A DNA stretch of 23,333 nt from Leptolyngbyaceae cyanobacterium CSSed165cm_216 (GCA_007135385.1 SLIY01000269.1:1-23333), one strand, 5' to 3'. Positions 13,910-22,463 are shown, counted from the first letter of the stretch. Notes: generated by a model from the sequence alone, not told the origin. Translations and numbers: made by a program.

Positions 13910-15652
13910 ATGGCCCGATCGCAGCTCCAAAAACTTGGCACCTACCTAAACCCCCACTGGCAAAAAGCGGCCCTGGGGGTTATTGCTCTATTTATTGTCA
14001 ACCTGGTAGGGGTATGGATTCCGCTGCTGATTCGCAATGGCATTGACGAGTTGCAAGTCACCTTTAGCTTTGGGCGAATCATGTACTACGCCCTGCTGGT
14101 GTTGGTGCTGGCCTCAGTGATGTGGGTGATTCGCATGGTGTCGCGGATTACCCTGTTTGGGGTGGGCCGTCAGGTGGAGTTTGACCTGAAGCAGCGCATC
14201 TTTGAGCATCTGCTACAGATGGAGCCAGCCTATTTTGCTCGCAATACCGCCGGGGAACTGATTAGTCGGGCGACGAGCGATGTGGACAATATTCGCCGTC
14301 TGTTGGGGTTTGCCATTTTAAGTTTGGCCAACACCATCTTTGCCTATGCCCTCACCGTGCCAGTGATGCTCTCCATTAATGTGCGGCTGACGTTGATTTC
14401 CCTGGCGGTTTATCCGCTGATGCTGGTGCTGGTACAGATGTTTAGCCAACGCCTGCGACGACAACAACTGGAGGTACAGGAGCGGATCTCACGTTTGAGT
14501 GACTTGATTCAAGAGGACATGAGTGGCATCTCGCTGATTAAAATCTATGCCCAGGAAGATAATGAGCGGCGGGCCTTTCAAACCCTGAACAATAATCTGC
14601 TGACCGCGAACCTGACTCTGGCTCGTACCCGCAACACGCTGTTTCCCCTACTGGGGGGGCTAGCCAGCATTAGTCTGCTGGTGATCTTGGCCAGTGGGTC
14701 AGGGGCGATCGCCACCGGAGCGCTAACCGTAGGTGACTTTGTGGCGCTACTGCTATACGTGGAGCGCCTGGTATTTCCCACGGCTCTATTGGGCTTTACC
14801 ATTACCGCTTACCAACGGGGAGAGGTGAGTATTGACCGAGTAGAGGCAATTCTGGATGCTGAACCCAAGATTCAGTCTGATCCACAGACCCGGCCCCTGG
14901 AGCAGGTGCAGGGGGAACTGGTGGCCCACAATCTCAGCTATACCTATCCCGGGGCATCCAGCCCGGCTCTAGATGGGATTAATTTTGCGATCGCCCCTGG
15001 GGAGCGAATCGCCATTGTCGGCCCCATTGGTTCGGGTAAATCGACCCTGGCCAATGCCCTCCCCCGCCTGCTGGATATTGCGGTTGGGCAGTTGCAGTTG
15101 GATGGCCAGGACATTACAGCATTGCCCCTGACGGATCTACGTCAGGCGATCGCCTATGTGCCCCAGGACAGCTTTTTGTTTAGCACCACCATCAAAAACA
15201 ACATTCGCTACGGTGTGCCGCTGATGGAATTTCCAGAAGTACGGTACGCCGCCAAACAGGCCCAAATGGATGTGGAAATTCAGAACTTTCCGCAGCAGTA
15301 TGACACCATCGTCGGGGAGCGAGGCATCACCCTGTCGGGGGGACAGCGCCAGCGGACGTCCCTGGCTCGGGCCCTGGTGGTGGATGCGCCCGTGTTGGTG
15401 TTAGACGACGCCCTATCCAGCGTCGACAACCGCACCGCCACCGCCATTCTTAACGCTCTGTCTGAGGGCACGCAGCAAAAGACGGTGCTATTTATCTCTC
15501 ATCAAATGTCGGCTGCCGCCACCGCCGATCGCATCTTTGTGATGGACCAAGGCCGGATTGTACAGCAGGGTACCCATGCAGATTTAGTCCGACAGCCTGG
15601 GCTGTACCGTGACCTGTGGGAGCAACACCAACTGGAGTCGGTTTTGCAATGA
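13910..15652 (+). CDS. ABC exporter half-transporter (fused TMD-NBD), MdlA/YheI type
   Basis: A 580-residue type IV ABC exporter half. Six transmembrane segments lie within about residues 15-300, with the coupling-helix region around ELISRATSDVDNIRRLLG. The ATPase domain starts near 335: Walker A GPIGSGKST (371-379), Q-loop VPQDSF, signature LSGGQ (475-479), Walker B VLVLDD (495-500) and the H-loop ISHQ. The residue after the Walker B Asp is Asp (D500) instead of the catalytic Glu. This is typical of the degenerate subunit of heterodimeric exporters such as BmrC or TM287. No partner half is in the window, so it either pairs with a distant subunit or works as a slow homodimer. The substrate is unknown. 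Confidence 0.88.
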   Translation: MARSQLQKLGTYLNPHWQKAALGVIALFIVNLVGVWIPLLIRNGIDELQVTFSFGRIMYYALLVLVLASVMWVIRMVSRITLFGVGRQVEFDLKQRIFEHLLQMEPAYFARNTAGELISRATSDVDNIRRLLGFAILSLANTIFAYALTVPVMLSINVRLTLISLAVYPLMLVLVQMFSQRLRRQQLEVQERISRLSDLIQEDMSGISLIKIYAQEDNERRAFQTLNNNLLTANLTLARTRNTLFPLLGGLASISLLVILASGSGAIATGALTVGDFVALLLYVERLVFPTALLGFTITAYQRGEVSIDRVEAILDAEPKIQSDPQTRPLEQVQGELVAHNLSYTYPGASSPALDGINFAIAPGERIAIVGPIGSGKSTLANALPRLLDIAVGQLQLDGQDITALPLTDLRQAIAYVPQDSFLFSTTIKNNIRYGVPLMEFPEVRYAAKQAQMDVEIQNFPQQYDTIVGERGITLSGGQRQRTSLARALVVDAPVLVLDDALSSVDNRTATAILNALSEGTQQKTVLFISHQMSAAATADRIFVMDQGRIVQQGTHADLVRQPGLYRDLWEQHQLESVLQ

Positions 15653-15682
15653 GTCGCTCCCCCTAGTCATCACCATGATCCT

Positions 15683-15988
15683 CTAGCCCCTTCGGCGTAC
15701 CATGGCGACAGCGATGGTACATAAAAGTGCTCCCACCATCCCCATGAGAGCCCAAGCGATAACGTAAACAATTGGCCAGAGCAAGAAAAAGAGCAGTAAA
15801 CCGACCAAATTGGCACAACCCATGGTGGAGGCTGAACCACAGATCATATGAATACCGACTTCAGTCATGGCCGCCGCTGGCCTCGCTGTCCAAGCACTGA
15901 TCGGGTCAAGTCCAGGGAACCGCTGAGCTAAAACTGTCAGTGCTAAAAAGGCCGACAGACCAATACCACCACCAATCAGCGCTCCCAA
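15683..15988 (-). CDS. small hydrophobic membrane protein, uncertain start
   Basis: Function not recognised. From the TTG at 15988 it has 101 residues with two hydrophobic segments, about 1-22 (GGGIGLSAFLALTVLAQ) and 63-95 (LVGLLLFFLLWPIVYVIAW and onward), and a short Cys-containing loop (CGSASTMGC). No ATG opens the frame. Upstream the frame runs without interruption back to the TAA stop of ispH (16028), reading through FLSRLSRRALGLG, and no good ribosome binding site was found for any start. It lies directly behind ispH and converges on the ABC transporter gene. It is plausible as a real gene because of its coherent membrane-protein composition. Confidence 0.5.
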   Translation of the reverse strand: MGALIGGGIGLSAFLALTVLAQRFPGLDPISAWTARPAAAMTEVGIHMICGSASTMGCANLVGLLLFFLLWPIVYVIAWALMGMVGALLCTIAVAMVRRRG

Positions 15989-16027
15989 CCCAAGCGCCCG
16001 TCGCGATAGGCGACTCAGAAAGATGGC

Positions 16028-17242
16028 TTAAACACCAGCGGTAACTGGGACAGCCTTGATGGCAAAAATCCGCTCGATGGTCTCTTCTACGGAGCGATCG
16101 GGGGTAGAGGCCCCAGAGGTCACGCCTACGGTAATCGGGCCATCGGGCAGCCAGCCTTCGGTGTGGGTCATATCCCCATGCAGCAGCTTGTGCTCGATGC
16201 GGTTGCCGGGGCCGATGCGGCTGGCACTGTCGATGTGGTACGAGGGAATGTGGCGCTCTACGGCAATTTCTTGCAGATGGGTGGTATTGGACGAGTTGTA
16301 CCCGCCAATCACCACCATCACATCGAGATTATCATCCACCAGGTCAAACATGGCATCTTGCCGCTCTTGGGTGGCGTCGCAGATGGTATTAAAGCTAAGG
16401 AAATGCTGGTTTAGGGCCTGGGGACCATACTTTTTCAGCATGGTGTGCTCTAGCAGCTTACCGATTTGCTCAGTTTCCCCCTTCAGCATGGTGGTTTGGT
16501 TGGCAATGCCAATGCGTTCTAGGTCGGTCTCGGGGTCAAAACCAGCAGAGCAGGCGTTAGCAAACTTAGTCATAAACGCGGCCCGGTCACCGCCATTGAG
16601 TATATAGTCAGCCACATACTCCGCTTCTTCGAGATTGAGGACAATCAGATATTTGTCGGCAAACGAACTGGTGGCAATGGTTTCTTCGTGGTTGTACTTG
16701 CCATGGATAATGGAGGTGTGGGCCTTCTTTTTATGCTTTTCCACGGTGTTCCAGACCTTCGAGACCCAAGGACAGGTGGTATCGACAATGGTGCAGCCCC
16801 GGTCGTTCAGCAACTGCATTTCCTGCACACTGGCACCAAAGGCGGGCAGAATCACCACATCCCCCTGCCCCACCACAGAAAAATCTTTTTCGCCATCTTT
16901 GACGTCAATAAACCCTACCGCCATCTCCTTCAGGCGCTGGTTGACGCTCGGATTGTGGATGATCTCGTTGGTGATCCAAATGCGTTCGATGGGGAAATGT
17001 TGCCGAGTCTCATAGGCCATAGCCACCGCCCGCTCAACCCCCCAGCAAAAGCCAAAGGCTTGGGCTAGGTTGATAGTGACATCGCCCCGGGTCAGCGTGT
17101 AGTTGGAGTCGCGGATTTCCTGAATCAGACCGCTGTTATACTCCGTCTGCATTTGATCGGCAACATCTTCACCATGGCCAAATCCCTGGCGAAAATAGTT
17201 TCCAGAGTGGTGCAGAGACCGCTTAAAGGCTTTAGTATCCAT
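16028..17242 (-). CDS. ispH: 4-hydroxy-3-methylbut-2-enyl diphosphate reductase
   Basis: A 404-residue enzyme for the last step of the MEP isoprenoid pathway, reducing HMBPP to IPP and DMAPP; it feeds carotenoid, phytol and quinone synthesis. The three conserved Cys that hold the 4Fe-4S cluster are C66 (AFGFCWGVERAV), C157 (DTTCPWVSKVW) and C288 (NTICDATQERQDAM). The HxE motif region GKYNHEET (H185, E186) and the substrate-binding IGGYNSSNT are also present. The length and the N-terminal extension of about 50 residues are normal for the cyanobacterial/plant-type enzyme, which takes electrons from ferredoxin. The gene stands alone, apart from the small ORF 40 bases downstream. Confidence 0.97.
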   Translation of the reverse strand: MDTKAFKRSLHHSGNYFRQGFGHGEDVADQMQTEYNSGLIQEIRDSNYTLTRGDVTINLAQAFGFCWGVERAVAMAYETRQHFPIERIWITNEIIHNPSVNQRLKEMAVGFIDVKDGEKDFSVVGQGDVVILPAFGASVQEMQLLNDRGCTIVDTTCPWVSKVWNTVEKHKKKAHTSIIHGKYNHEETIATSSFADKYLIVLNLEEAEYVADYILNGGDRAAFMTKFANACSAGFDPETDLERIGIANQTTMLKGETEQIGKLLEHTMLKKYGPQALNQHFLSFNTICDATQERQDAMFDLVDDNLDVMVVIGGYNSSNTTHLQEIAVERHIPSYHIDSASRIGPGNRIEHKLLHGDMTHTEGWLPDGPITVGVTSGASTPDRSVEETIERIFAIKAVPVTAGV

Positions 17243-17408
17243 CGAGTCCTCGTAGCATGGGACAACAGTTAATAGAATAACGGTTCAAGACCAGAGTGAT
17301 GACTCGACCCACCTAGGAAATCTCAATGATGTGACCAGAGTCATCCCAAGTCTGATGGTGTGGCATGGCAGAAGGCAAACACAATCTCAGTTTATTAATC
17401 TACGTTAT

Positions 17409-18200
17409 CTACGTCTCTGAAGAAGGCGACTGCTGGTTAAAGGCAGGGGTTAGATAGGCTACTAGAGCGCCGATAGCAAAGCCAGCAATGTTACGAGTCA
17501 GCGGTAACCAGTCACTGGTGCGAGTCACCACTGGACCAATGCCAAAGGCCACGAACAAGATACCCCACAGTGGCGAAAAAATGAGTACCCATTGCCAAGC
17601 CAGCACTTGCCCTGGCTTACGGGGATGGGCGGCGAATCCACAGACGACACCCCCCACAATCGAGGTGATCAGGGTTAAAACCCACTGCTCCTGGGGCAGA
17701 CCAGGAACCACATTACAGCCCCCCTGGCGCAGGCAACCTTCGATGGATTCCAAGGCACTTAGGATGGATAGATCTTCGCCATTTTCCCGCACAAAAAACT
17801 GATTGCCATAGCGGGTTTGCAGCTCAATCCAGAACGTGCGGGGCAGCAGGTCGTAGACCGCATCACCGACGCTGAAGTTGAGTAAATTACCCCCACGCGG
17901 GTCCGCTACCAACATAATGCTGCGATCGTCTAGGCCCCAAAAGTCTTTGACGGCTCGACCGGGGGTACGGTCGTACTGAGTCAAGACCCGCAGTTTCCAA
18001 CCGGTCTCTGTTTCAAACTGAGAAATTTCGGAGTTTAGGTCTTCTTCTTGGCGGGAACTTAAGGATTTGGCTAGATCAATGATGGCCGTAGCTTCGTCGG
18101 GCAACAACTCTGGATTGTCATAAGCCTGGGCTGGAGCCATCGGCCCTAGGATGCCAAGACAAACGAGGCAAACTAATACCCCTTTCAGCAGATATCTCAT
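17409..18200 (-). CDS. TPM-domain protein, Psb32-like
   Basis: A 263-residue envelope or thylakoid protein of the TPM (TLP18.3/Psb32/MOLO-1) family. From the ATG at 18200 it has a signal peptide (MRYLLKGVLVCLVCLGILG with cleavage near PAQA). A lumenal/periplasmic TPM domain follows (about 30-160, with LSSRQEEDLNSEISQFETETGWKL, the strand KLRVLTQYDRTPG, and SIMLVADPRGGN). Three C-terminal hydrophobic segments end the protein (about 177-197, 205-225 and 235-255). Cyanobacterial Psb32 of this layout protects photosystem II and speeds its repair; plant TLP18.3 does the same job. Upstream in-frame ATGs at 18263, 18239 and 18227 would bury the signal peptide, so 18200 is preferred. Identity as Psb32 itself rather than a paralogue is probable, not certain. 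Confidence 0.8.
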   Translation of the reverse strand: MRYLLKGVLVCLVCLGILGPMAPAQAYDNPELLPDEATAIIDLAKSLSSRQEEDLNSEISQFETETGWKLRVLTQYDRTPGRAVKDFWGLDDRSIMLVADPRGGNLLNFSVGDAVYDLLPRTFWIELQTRYGNQFFVRENGEDLSILSALESIEGCLRQGGCNVVPGLPQEQWVLTLITSIVGGVVCGFAAHPRKPGQVLAWQWVLIFSPLWGILFVAFGIGPVVTRTSDWLPLTRNIAGFAIGALVAYLTPAFNQQSPSSET

Positions 18201-18380
18201 AATTCCATGCCACTGTGAACTGACCATACCGTGCCCCATAGACGCTTCTATCCCAAGAACCACAGTTCATACATCACTCCTAGAGCTGAAGCCCTAACAG
18301 GTTGCATACCTTAATGTAACCGATAACTTTGTTTACAGATGTTTACATTTTTCTCATCTTAAAACCCCCAGATTAAGGCG

Positions 18381-18956
18381 TCAATCGCGGGGGCTGGGCT
18401 GGGGATCGGCGTCTGCTTCAGAACTAGGCGGTTGAGACGGTACCGAAGGAGAGCGTGACCGCAACTGCTCGGGGTCGGGGGGCGAGGAGGAATGGCTAGG
18501 GGAGTTCCGCCATGGCTGCTTCACTTGGGTTGGCCTGGGGGTGGGTAATGTAGACGGGCGATGGCCTAGGTTCTTGGGTTTGGGGGGTGGGGCGGTCTTA
18601 ATCCAGGCGCGCCAAGCGGCCCTGACCCCGGCCCAGGCGCTCTTGGTGCCGGTGTTAACCGCTTTGGCTTGCTGTCGGGCTGAGTTGAACCCTTGATCAA
18701 CCTGCTTCACCACTTGACCGGCTTGGTGTACCCCGTCATTCAGCTCATCGGTGAGTTCGGTTAGTTCTAGGCCGGTGAGGCGAATGGCTTCTAGGGTGGG
18801 AGGCAGTTCTCGGCCCAGGGTATCAAACAGCTTTTCGGCACTGCGGGCCGCTCGGCTCAATTCCCGCATGGCTGGAATGGCCACCATTAAAACGGCCGTT
18901 AAACTAACGGCAACGAGCAATAGGGACAGGGTTAGCCAAAAGAGCGGATCGGCCAA
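18381..18956 (-). CDS. DUF948 domain protein
   Basis: A 191-residue protein. A single N-terminal transmembrane helix (about 6-28) leads into an amphipathic, probably coiled-coil region (about 30-115: LSRAARSAEKLFDTLGRELPP, then LTELTDELNDGVHQAGQVVKQV) typical of DUF948. The C-terminal 70 residues are Pro/Ser/Arg-rich and look disordered. DUF948 proteins are of unknown function; in Firmicutes they often sit beside YtxH-type stress proteins. Here too the YtxH gene lies directly upstream (23 bases), so the two are probably co-transcribed. No enzyme motif is visible. Confidence 0.75.
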   Translation of the reverse strand: MADPLFWLTLSLLLVAVSLTAVLMVAIPAMRELSRAARSAEKLFDTLGRELPPTLEAIRLTGLELTELTDELNDGVHQAGQVVKQVDQGFNSARQQAKAVNTGTKSAWAGVRAAWRAWIKTAPPPKPKNLGHRPSTLPTPRPTQVKQPWRNSPSHSSSPPDPEQLRSRSPSVPSQPPSSEADADPQPSPRD

Positions 18957-18979
18957 AATGTCAACTCTCCCCCTCAGGG

Positions 18980-19312
18980 CTAGTTCTGATCAGGATCTGG
19001 GGTGGTCACCGTGGGACGACTGAGGTGTTCATACTCTTGACGGCTGGCCTCTTGGCCAGCGGCGATCGCGACCCGTAGCCGTTGGAGGGTGTGTTCCCAA
19101 TTGGTTAGGGCGGTTTCAGAGAGCTTATCCGCCTGGAGTTGCACGGTTGCCGACAAGTCCTCCACCAGTTCAGGCAGGGCATCGGCAGACTTACGCAAAA
19201 TCTTGCGGGTTTCTCGTCCAGGACGCGGAGCCATTAGCAACCCGGCAATAGTGCCCATGGCAGCACCTACAATCATGCCGCCCACAAAGCCTCCAGACTG
19301 TTTTTCGCTCAT
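18980..19312 (-). CDS. YtxH-domain protein
   Basis: A 110-residue protein of the YtxH family. The hallmark is an N-terminal Gly/Ala-rich hydrophobic segment, GGFVGGMIVGAAMGTIAGLL (about 7-26), followed by APRPGRETRKILRKSADALPE and an amphipathic helical tail. Members are called general stress or gas-vesicle-like proteins; no biochemical activity is established. It lies between the DUF948 gene (23 bases downstream) and an unrecognised one-helix protein gene (69 bases upstream), all on the minus strand, suggesting a small operon for a membrane-associated helical assembly. That interpretation is inference from neighbours. Confidence 0.8.
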   Translation of the reverse strand: MSEKQSGGFVGGMIVGAAMGTIAGLLMAPRPGRETRKILRKSADALPELVEDLSATVQLQADKLSETALTNWEHTLQRLRVAIAAGQEASRQEYEHLSRPTVTTPDPDQN

Positions 19313-19381
19313 GGGATTCTCCCAATAACCACTGTGTACCCTTGGCTATCCCCCATTCCTGCAGAGAAAGCTAAGGCCATC

Positions 19382-19747
19382 CTACCGCCTTTCTCTTGAT
19401 GTAGACCGTCGTTGGCGCTGGGGGCGAGCTAGCCGTCGTACTCGCCCCCCTACCACGGGCAGTAGGCTGATCACAAACATCACTTGTCGCAGCTGCTGGA
19501 TCTGCTGCCTCAGACGTTGATAGTGGTGTCGCACCTGGGCAGTGCCCTGTTGACCGCGCAAAATTGCCGGAGGCAGGGTATCGGGGTTGAGGGTGTGATC
19601 GGTGTGGTGTTCCCAGGTGGTTAAGGCATTGGCGATCGCCCCGAGGCTCCGCCGCAGCTGCCACAACCGCCAGGCCCCGTAGAAGCAGCCGAGGGCAATG
19701 GCCAGGTTTAGCCCGATAGCAATCACAATCACAGGGATAGGCGTCAA
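19382..19747 (-). CDS. conserved-looking single-pass membrane protein
   Basis: Function not recognised; 121 residues. One N-terminal transmembrane helix (about 4-25, PVIVIAIGLNLAIALGCFYGAW) is followed by a helical, probably coiled-coil section (about 28-85: LWQLRRSLGAIANALTTWEH and HHYQRLRQQIQQLRQVMFV). A second hydrophobic stretch (about 89-98) and a very basic C-terminus complete it. The design matches its operon neighbours DUF948 and YtxH: N-terminal helix plus long amphipathic helix. An overlapping frame (19371-19814) is Pro/Ala/Thr-rich without structure and was rejected in favour of this one. It diverges from the SLH/beta-helix gene, 119 bases away. Confidence 0.65.
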   Translation of the reverse strand: MTPIPVIVIAIGLNLAIALGCFYGAWRLWQLRRSLGAIANALTTWEHHTDHTLNPDTLPPAILRGQQGTAQVRHHYQRLRQQIQQLRQVMFVISLLPVVGGRVRRLARPQRQRRSTSRERR

Positions 19748-19866
19748 AATTTGGTGGCCGTAGGGGGGGCAATGGCGCGTCTGCGCTTAAATCCGGTTTA
19801 TATTGGCAGATCATACCGAGATTCCGAGCTGGTTGCAGTAATTCTGGTGGCGATTAGGGTAAGTCC

Positions 19867-22014
19867 ATGGAGCAAACCATTGCAAATCGTCTAAAGGTTG
19901 ATCCTAATCGCGGTGTCGATCAACCGTCAGGCCGTCCCCATTTACCCTACAAGACCCTAACGGCCGCCTTGGTGCAGGCCCAGGGGAATACCCTAATTAC
20001 CCTGATGCCGGGTACCTACAGCGCCGCCAGTGGCGAGCGTTTCCCGATCATCGTGGGGGACGGGGTGATCGTGGTGGGGCAAGAAGGCAACCAGGGGCTG
20101 GGGATTGGCCTCTCGGGGGGAGGTGCCATGACTGGACAGCGAGAATCCGTGACCCTGGTCGTCCGCGGCACCGGGCAAGTGCGGGGAATTACGATCCAAA
20201 ATCCGGATGGCATTGGCTTGCTGGTGCCCCAGGGAAAGCCGTTGATTCGCAGTTGCCGTTTGAACCAGTGTGGGGCGGCAGGGATGCAGGTGAGGGATCA
20301 GGCGACACCGTTAATGCTGCGATCGCTGGTGGAAGAAGTCCAAGGGATAGGCCTGTGGTTTACCGACCAGGCTAAGGGGGAAGTGCGGGACTGTACGGTA
20401 CGACGCTGCCACCAAGGCATCGTCCTAGAAGCCCAAGCCGCCCCACTGCTATTGGCTAACCAATGGGCCAACAATCAAGTGGGGATGATAGTGCGTGGTA
20501 CCGCCAGCCCCGTGTTACGCCAGAACCGACTGATTCAAAACCAACGGCTAGGGCTTTGGCTGCAGCAGCAGGGGCGTCCAGACCTAGGCCAACCTGAGGA
20601 TGGTGGGGACAATACCTTGCGCTACAACCAGGAGGCCGACATCCGTAACGACACGGCGCAACCCCTAACGGTGGTGAATAATGACCTGGTCCCCCAGGGC
20701 CTGATCGGCTCAGTCACCCTGGCACCGAGTCAGTCCCCCGACCCGGCAGCCGTACCCCCTGGGTTACTCGATCAACCGGTGTCTGAACGACCCCCGGTCT
20801 CGCTGCCACCCCCGGTCTCGCCGCCACCTCCCGCTGCCAGCCGGTTTCCGGACACCCAAGGCCACTGGGCGGTCCCTTACATTGAGGCCCTGGCCGATCG
20901 CGACTTGATTAAGGGCTACGAGGATGGCACCTTTCGCCCTAACCAACCGGTGACCCGAGCCCAGTTTGCCGCACTGGTGGCCACCAGCTATAGCCAGATA
21001 TCTCCGGTGCGATCGCGGCTGAACTTTGTGGATGTGCCCCCTAGCCACTGGGCTCACCAGGCGATTGACCAGGCCCAACGGCGTGGTTTTTTGGGGGGCT
21101 ACCCAGACCAAACCTTTCGCCCCGATGTAGCCATGGCCCGGGTGCAAGGGCTAGTGGCGGTGGCCACCGGCTTAAACCTACCGCCAGCCCCAGCTAGTGT
21201 GTTAGGCCAATATCGCGATCGGGCCCAAATTCCCAGCTATGCCATTGATGCGGTGGCCGCCGCCAGCCAAAAAGCCCTGGTGATCAACCACCCCCACCCC
21301 GACCAATTGCGGCCCCTGGCGGCGATGACCCGAGCCGAGGTGGCAGCGTTAATTTATCAGGGCTTAGTGGCCCAGGGAGACGCCCCGGCCCTCACCGCCG
21401 AGCAGGGGGTGCAGCCCCAGGGGCAACCCACATCCCGGCCTGGCACCCTCGGCTCCTTCCCCGATATTCAAGACCATTGGGCCAAAGACTATATTCAAGG
21501 GCTGCTCAGTCAGGCCTTGATCAGTGGCCAGGGGGATGGCCGATTTTACCCTGACCAACCCATGAGTCGGGCCCAGTTTGCGGCGTTGATCAACCAGGCG
21601 TTTGCCCCGGCCCCCCGACGCTCTGCGATCACCTTCCGGGATGTACCCCCAGACCACTGGGCCGCCACCGCTATTCAACGAGCTAATCGGGGAGGCTTTG
21701 TGGCTGGGTTTCCGGATCAGACCTTTGCCCCCGATCACCCTATGTTGCGGGTCCAAGTGTGGGTGGCGTTGGTGAATGGGCTGGGCCTCGGTGGCGATCG
21801 CCAAGGGGATGCTGCTGTCCTCGAGCCATTTCGCGATCGTAGCCTGATTCCCCAATATGCCCGCGAACCGATGGCCAGGGCGGTACCCCTGGGGCTAGTG
21901 GTGCTGGGGCCTGATGCCACCCAGTTACAACCTAACCGGGTGGCCAGTCGAGCCGATGTAGCGGCGGCGGTATACCAAGCCCTGGTGCAGCAACATCGCC
22001 TGCCAGCGCTCTGA
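19867..22014 (+). CDS. DUF1565 beta-helix protein with six SLH motifs
   Basis: A 715-residue protein. Residues 1-280 match DUF1565 plus right-handed parallel beta-helix: LPYKTLTAALVQAQGNTLIT, LMPGTYSAASGE, then repeating strand turns such as GITIQNPDGIGLLV and NQVGMIVRGTASPVLRQNRL. A Pro-rich linker (285-325) follows. Next come two SLH triplets, 327-500 and 531-707, each with a FPD(T/I)Q(G/D)HWA start and FVDVPPSHWA / FRDVPPDHWA second motifs. The triplets are diverged copies, indicating internal duplication. SLH motifs normally bind the cell-wall polymer, yet no signal peptide is visible and an in-frame TAG at 19855 prevents extension. Its role is unknown; beta-helix domains often bind or cleave polysaccharides, but no catalytic residues were recognised. 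Confidence 0.85.
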   Translation: MEQTIANRLKVDPNRGVDQPSGRPHLPYKTLTAALVQAQGNTLITLMPGTYSAASGERFPIIVGDGVIVVGQEGNQGLGIGLSGGGAMTGQRESVTLVVRGTGQVRGITIQNPDGIGLLVPQGKPLIRSCRLNQCGAAGMQVRDQATPLMLRSLVEEVQGIGLWFTDQAKGEVRDCTVRRCHQGIVLEAQAAPLLLANQWANNQVGMIVRGTASPVLRQNRLIQNQRLGLWLQQQGRPDLGQPEDGGDNTLRYNQEADIRNDTAQPLTVVNNDLVPQGLIGSVTLAPSQSPDPAAVPPGLLDQPVSERPPVSLPPPVSPPPPAASRFPDTQGHWAVPYIEALADRDLIKGYEDGTFRPNQPVTRAQFAALVATSYSQISPVRSRLNFVDVPPSHWAHQAIDQAQRRGFLGGYPDQTFRPDVAMARVQGLVAVATGLNLPPAPASVLGQYRDRAQIPSYAIDAVAAASQKALVINHPHPDQLRPLAAMTRAEVAALIYQGLVAQGDAPALTAEQGVQPQGQPTSRPGTLGSFPDIQDHWAKDYIQGLLSQALISGQGDGRFYPDQPMSRAQFAALINQAFAPAPRRSAITFRDVPPDHWAATAIQRANRGGFVAGFPDQTFAPDHPMLRVQVWVALVNGLGLGGDRQGDAAVLEPFRDRSLIPQYAREPMARAVPLGLVVLGPDATQLQPNRVASRADVAAAVYQALVQQHRLPAL

Positions 22015-22040
22015 ACCAACCCACTGTACCCCCCCTAGAC

Positions 22041-22071
22041 CAGGGTTGACCCCCCAGGGGGATCGGCCCTG
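22041..22071. other. GC-rich imperfect stem-loop after the SLH gene
   Basis: CAGGG (22041-22045) pairs with CCCTG (22067-22071), and inside this a run of six C (22050-22055) faces five G (22057-22061). It begins 27 bases after the SLH-protein stop and could end or stabilise that transcript. There is no T-run, so a true intrinsic terminator is doubtful. Confidence 0.35.
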
Positions 22072-22130
22072 ACCCTTAACATGCAAAGATAGAAACTTAC
22101 CGATTGGAATACATGATAAGGATGTCTAGT

Positions 22131-22463
22131 ATGGCCGAAATACAATTTTCCCGTGGTGTGGCTGAACCCGTGGTACCTGACGTCAGGCTTACCCGAGCCA
22201 AGGATGGCAGCGACGGCACCGCTACCTTCTACTTCGACTATCCCGAAGCCCTCTCGGAAAATGGGGTGGAAGTGACTGGGATGTACCTGGTGGATGAGGA
22301 AGGTGAGTTGGTTACCCGCGATGTGAACGGCAAGTTCATCAATGGTGAACCCGCCGGAATTGAGGCAGTCTATGTGATGAAAAGCGAAGCCGAGTGGGAT
22401 CGGTTTATGCGGTTTATGAACCGCTACGCCGAGCAGAAAGGTCTGGGCTTCACCAAGAGCTAG
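22131..22463 (+). CDS. psb28: photosystem II assembly protein Psb28
   Basis: Psb28 (also PsbW in older lists), about 110 residues from the ATG at 22131. It starts with the family N-terminus MAEIQFSRGV and contains GTATFYFDYPEAL, GMYLVDEEGELVTRDVNGKF, and the C-terminal EWDRFMRFMNRYAEQKGLGF. It binds transiently to the CP47-containing assembly intermediate of photosystem II on the cytoplasmic side and is not in the mature complex. In-frame ATGs at 22104 and 22122 would add residues absent from the family. AAGGA at 22118-22122, eight bases before 22131, supports the chosen start. moaB begins only 13 bases after its stop. Confidence 0.97.
   Translation: MAEIQFSRGVAEPVVPDVRLTRAKDGSDGTATFYFDYPEALSENGVEVTGMYLVDEEGELVTRDVNGKFINGEPAGIEAVYVMKSEAEWDRFMRFMNRYAEQKGLGFTKS

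Noticed and set aside
16056..16607. 183-codon open frame antisense to ispH
   Set aside because: Lies entirely opposite conserved IspH coding sequence; no recognisable motif.
19371..19814. 147-codon frame overlapping the 121-residue protein
   Set aside because: Low-complexity Pro/Ala/Thr/Arg content without membrane or domain structure; the overlapping frame has a clean transmembrane helix and coiled coil.
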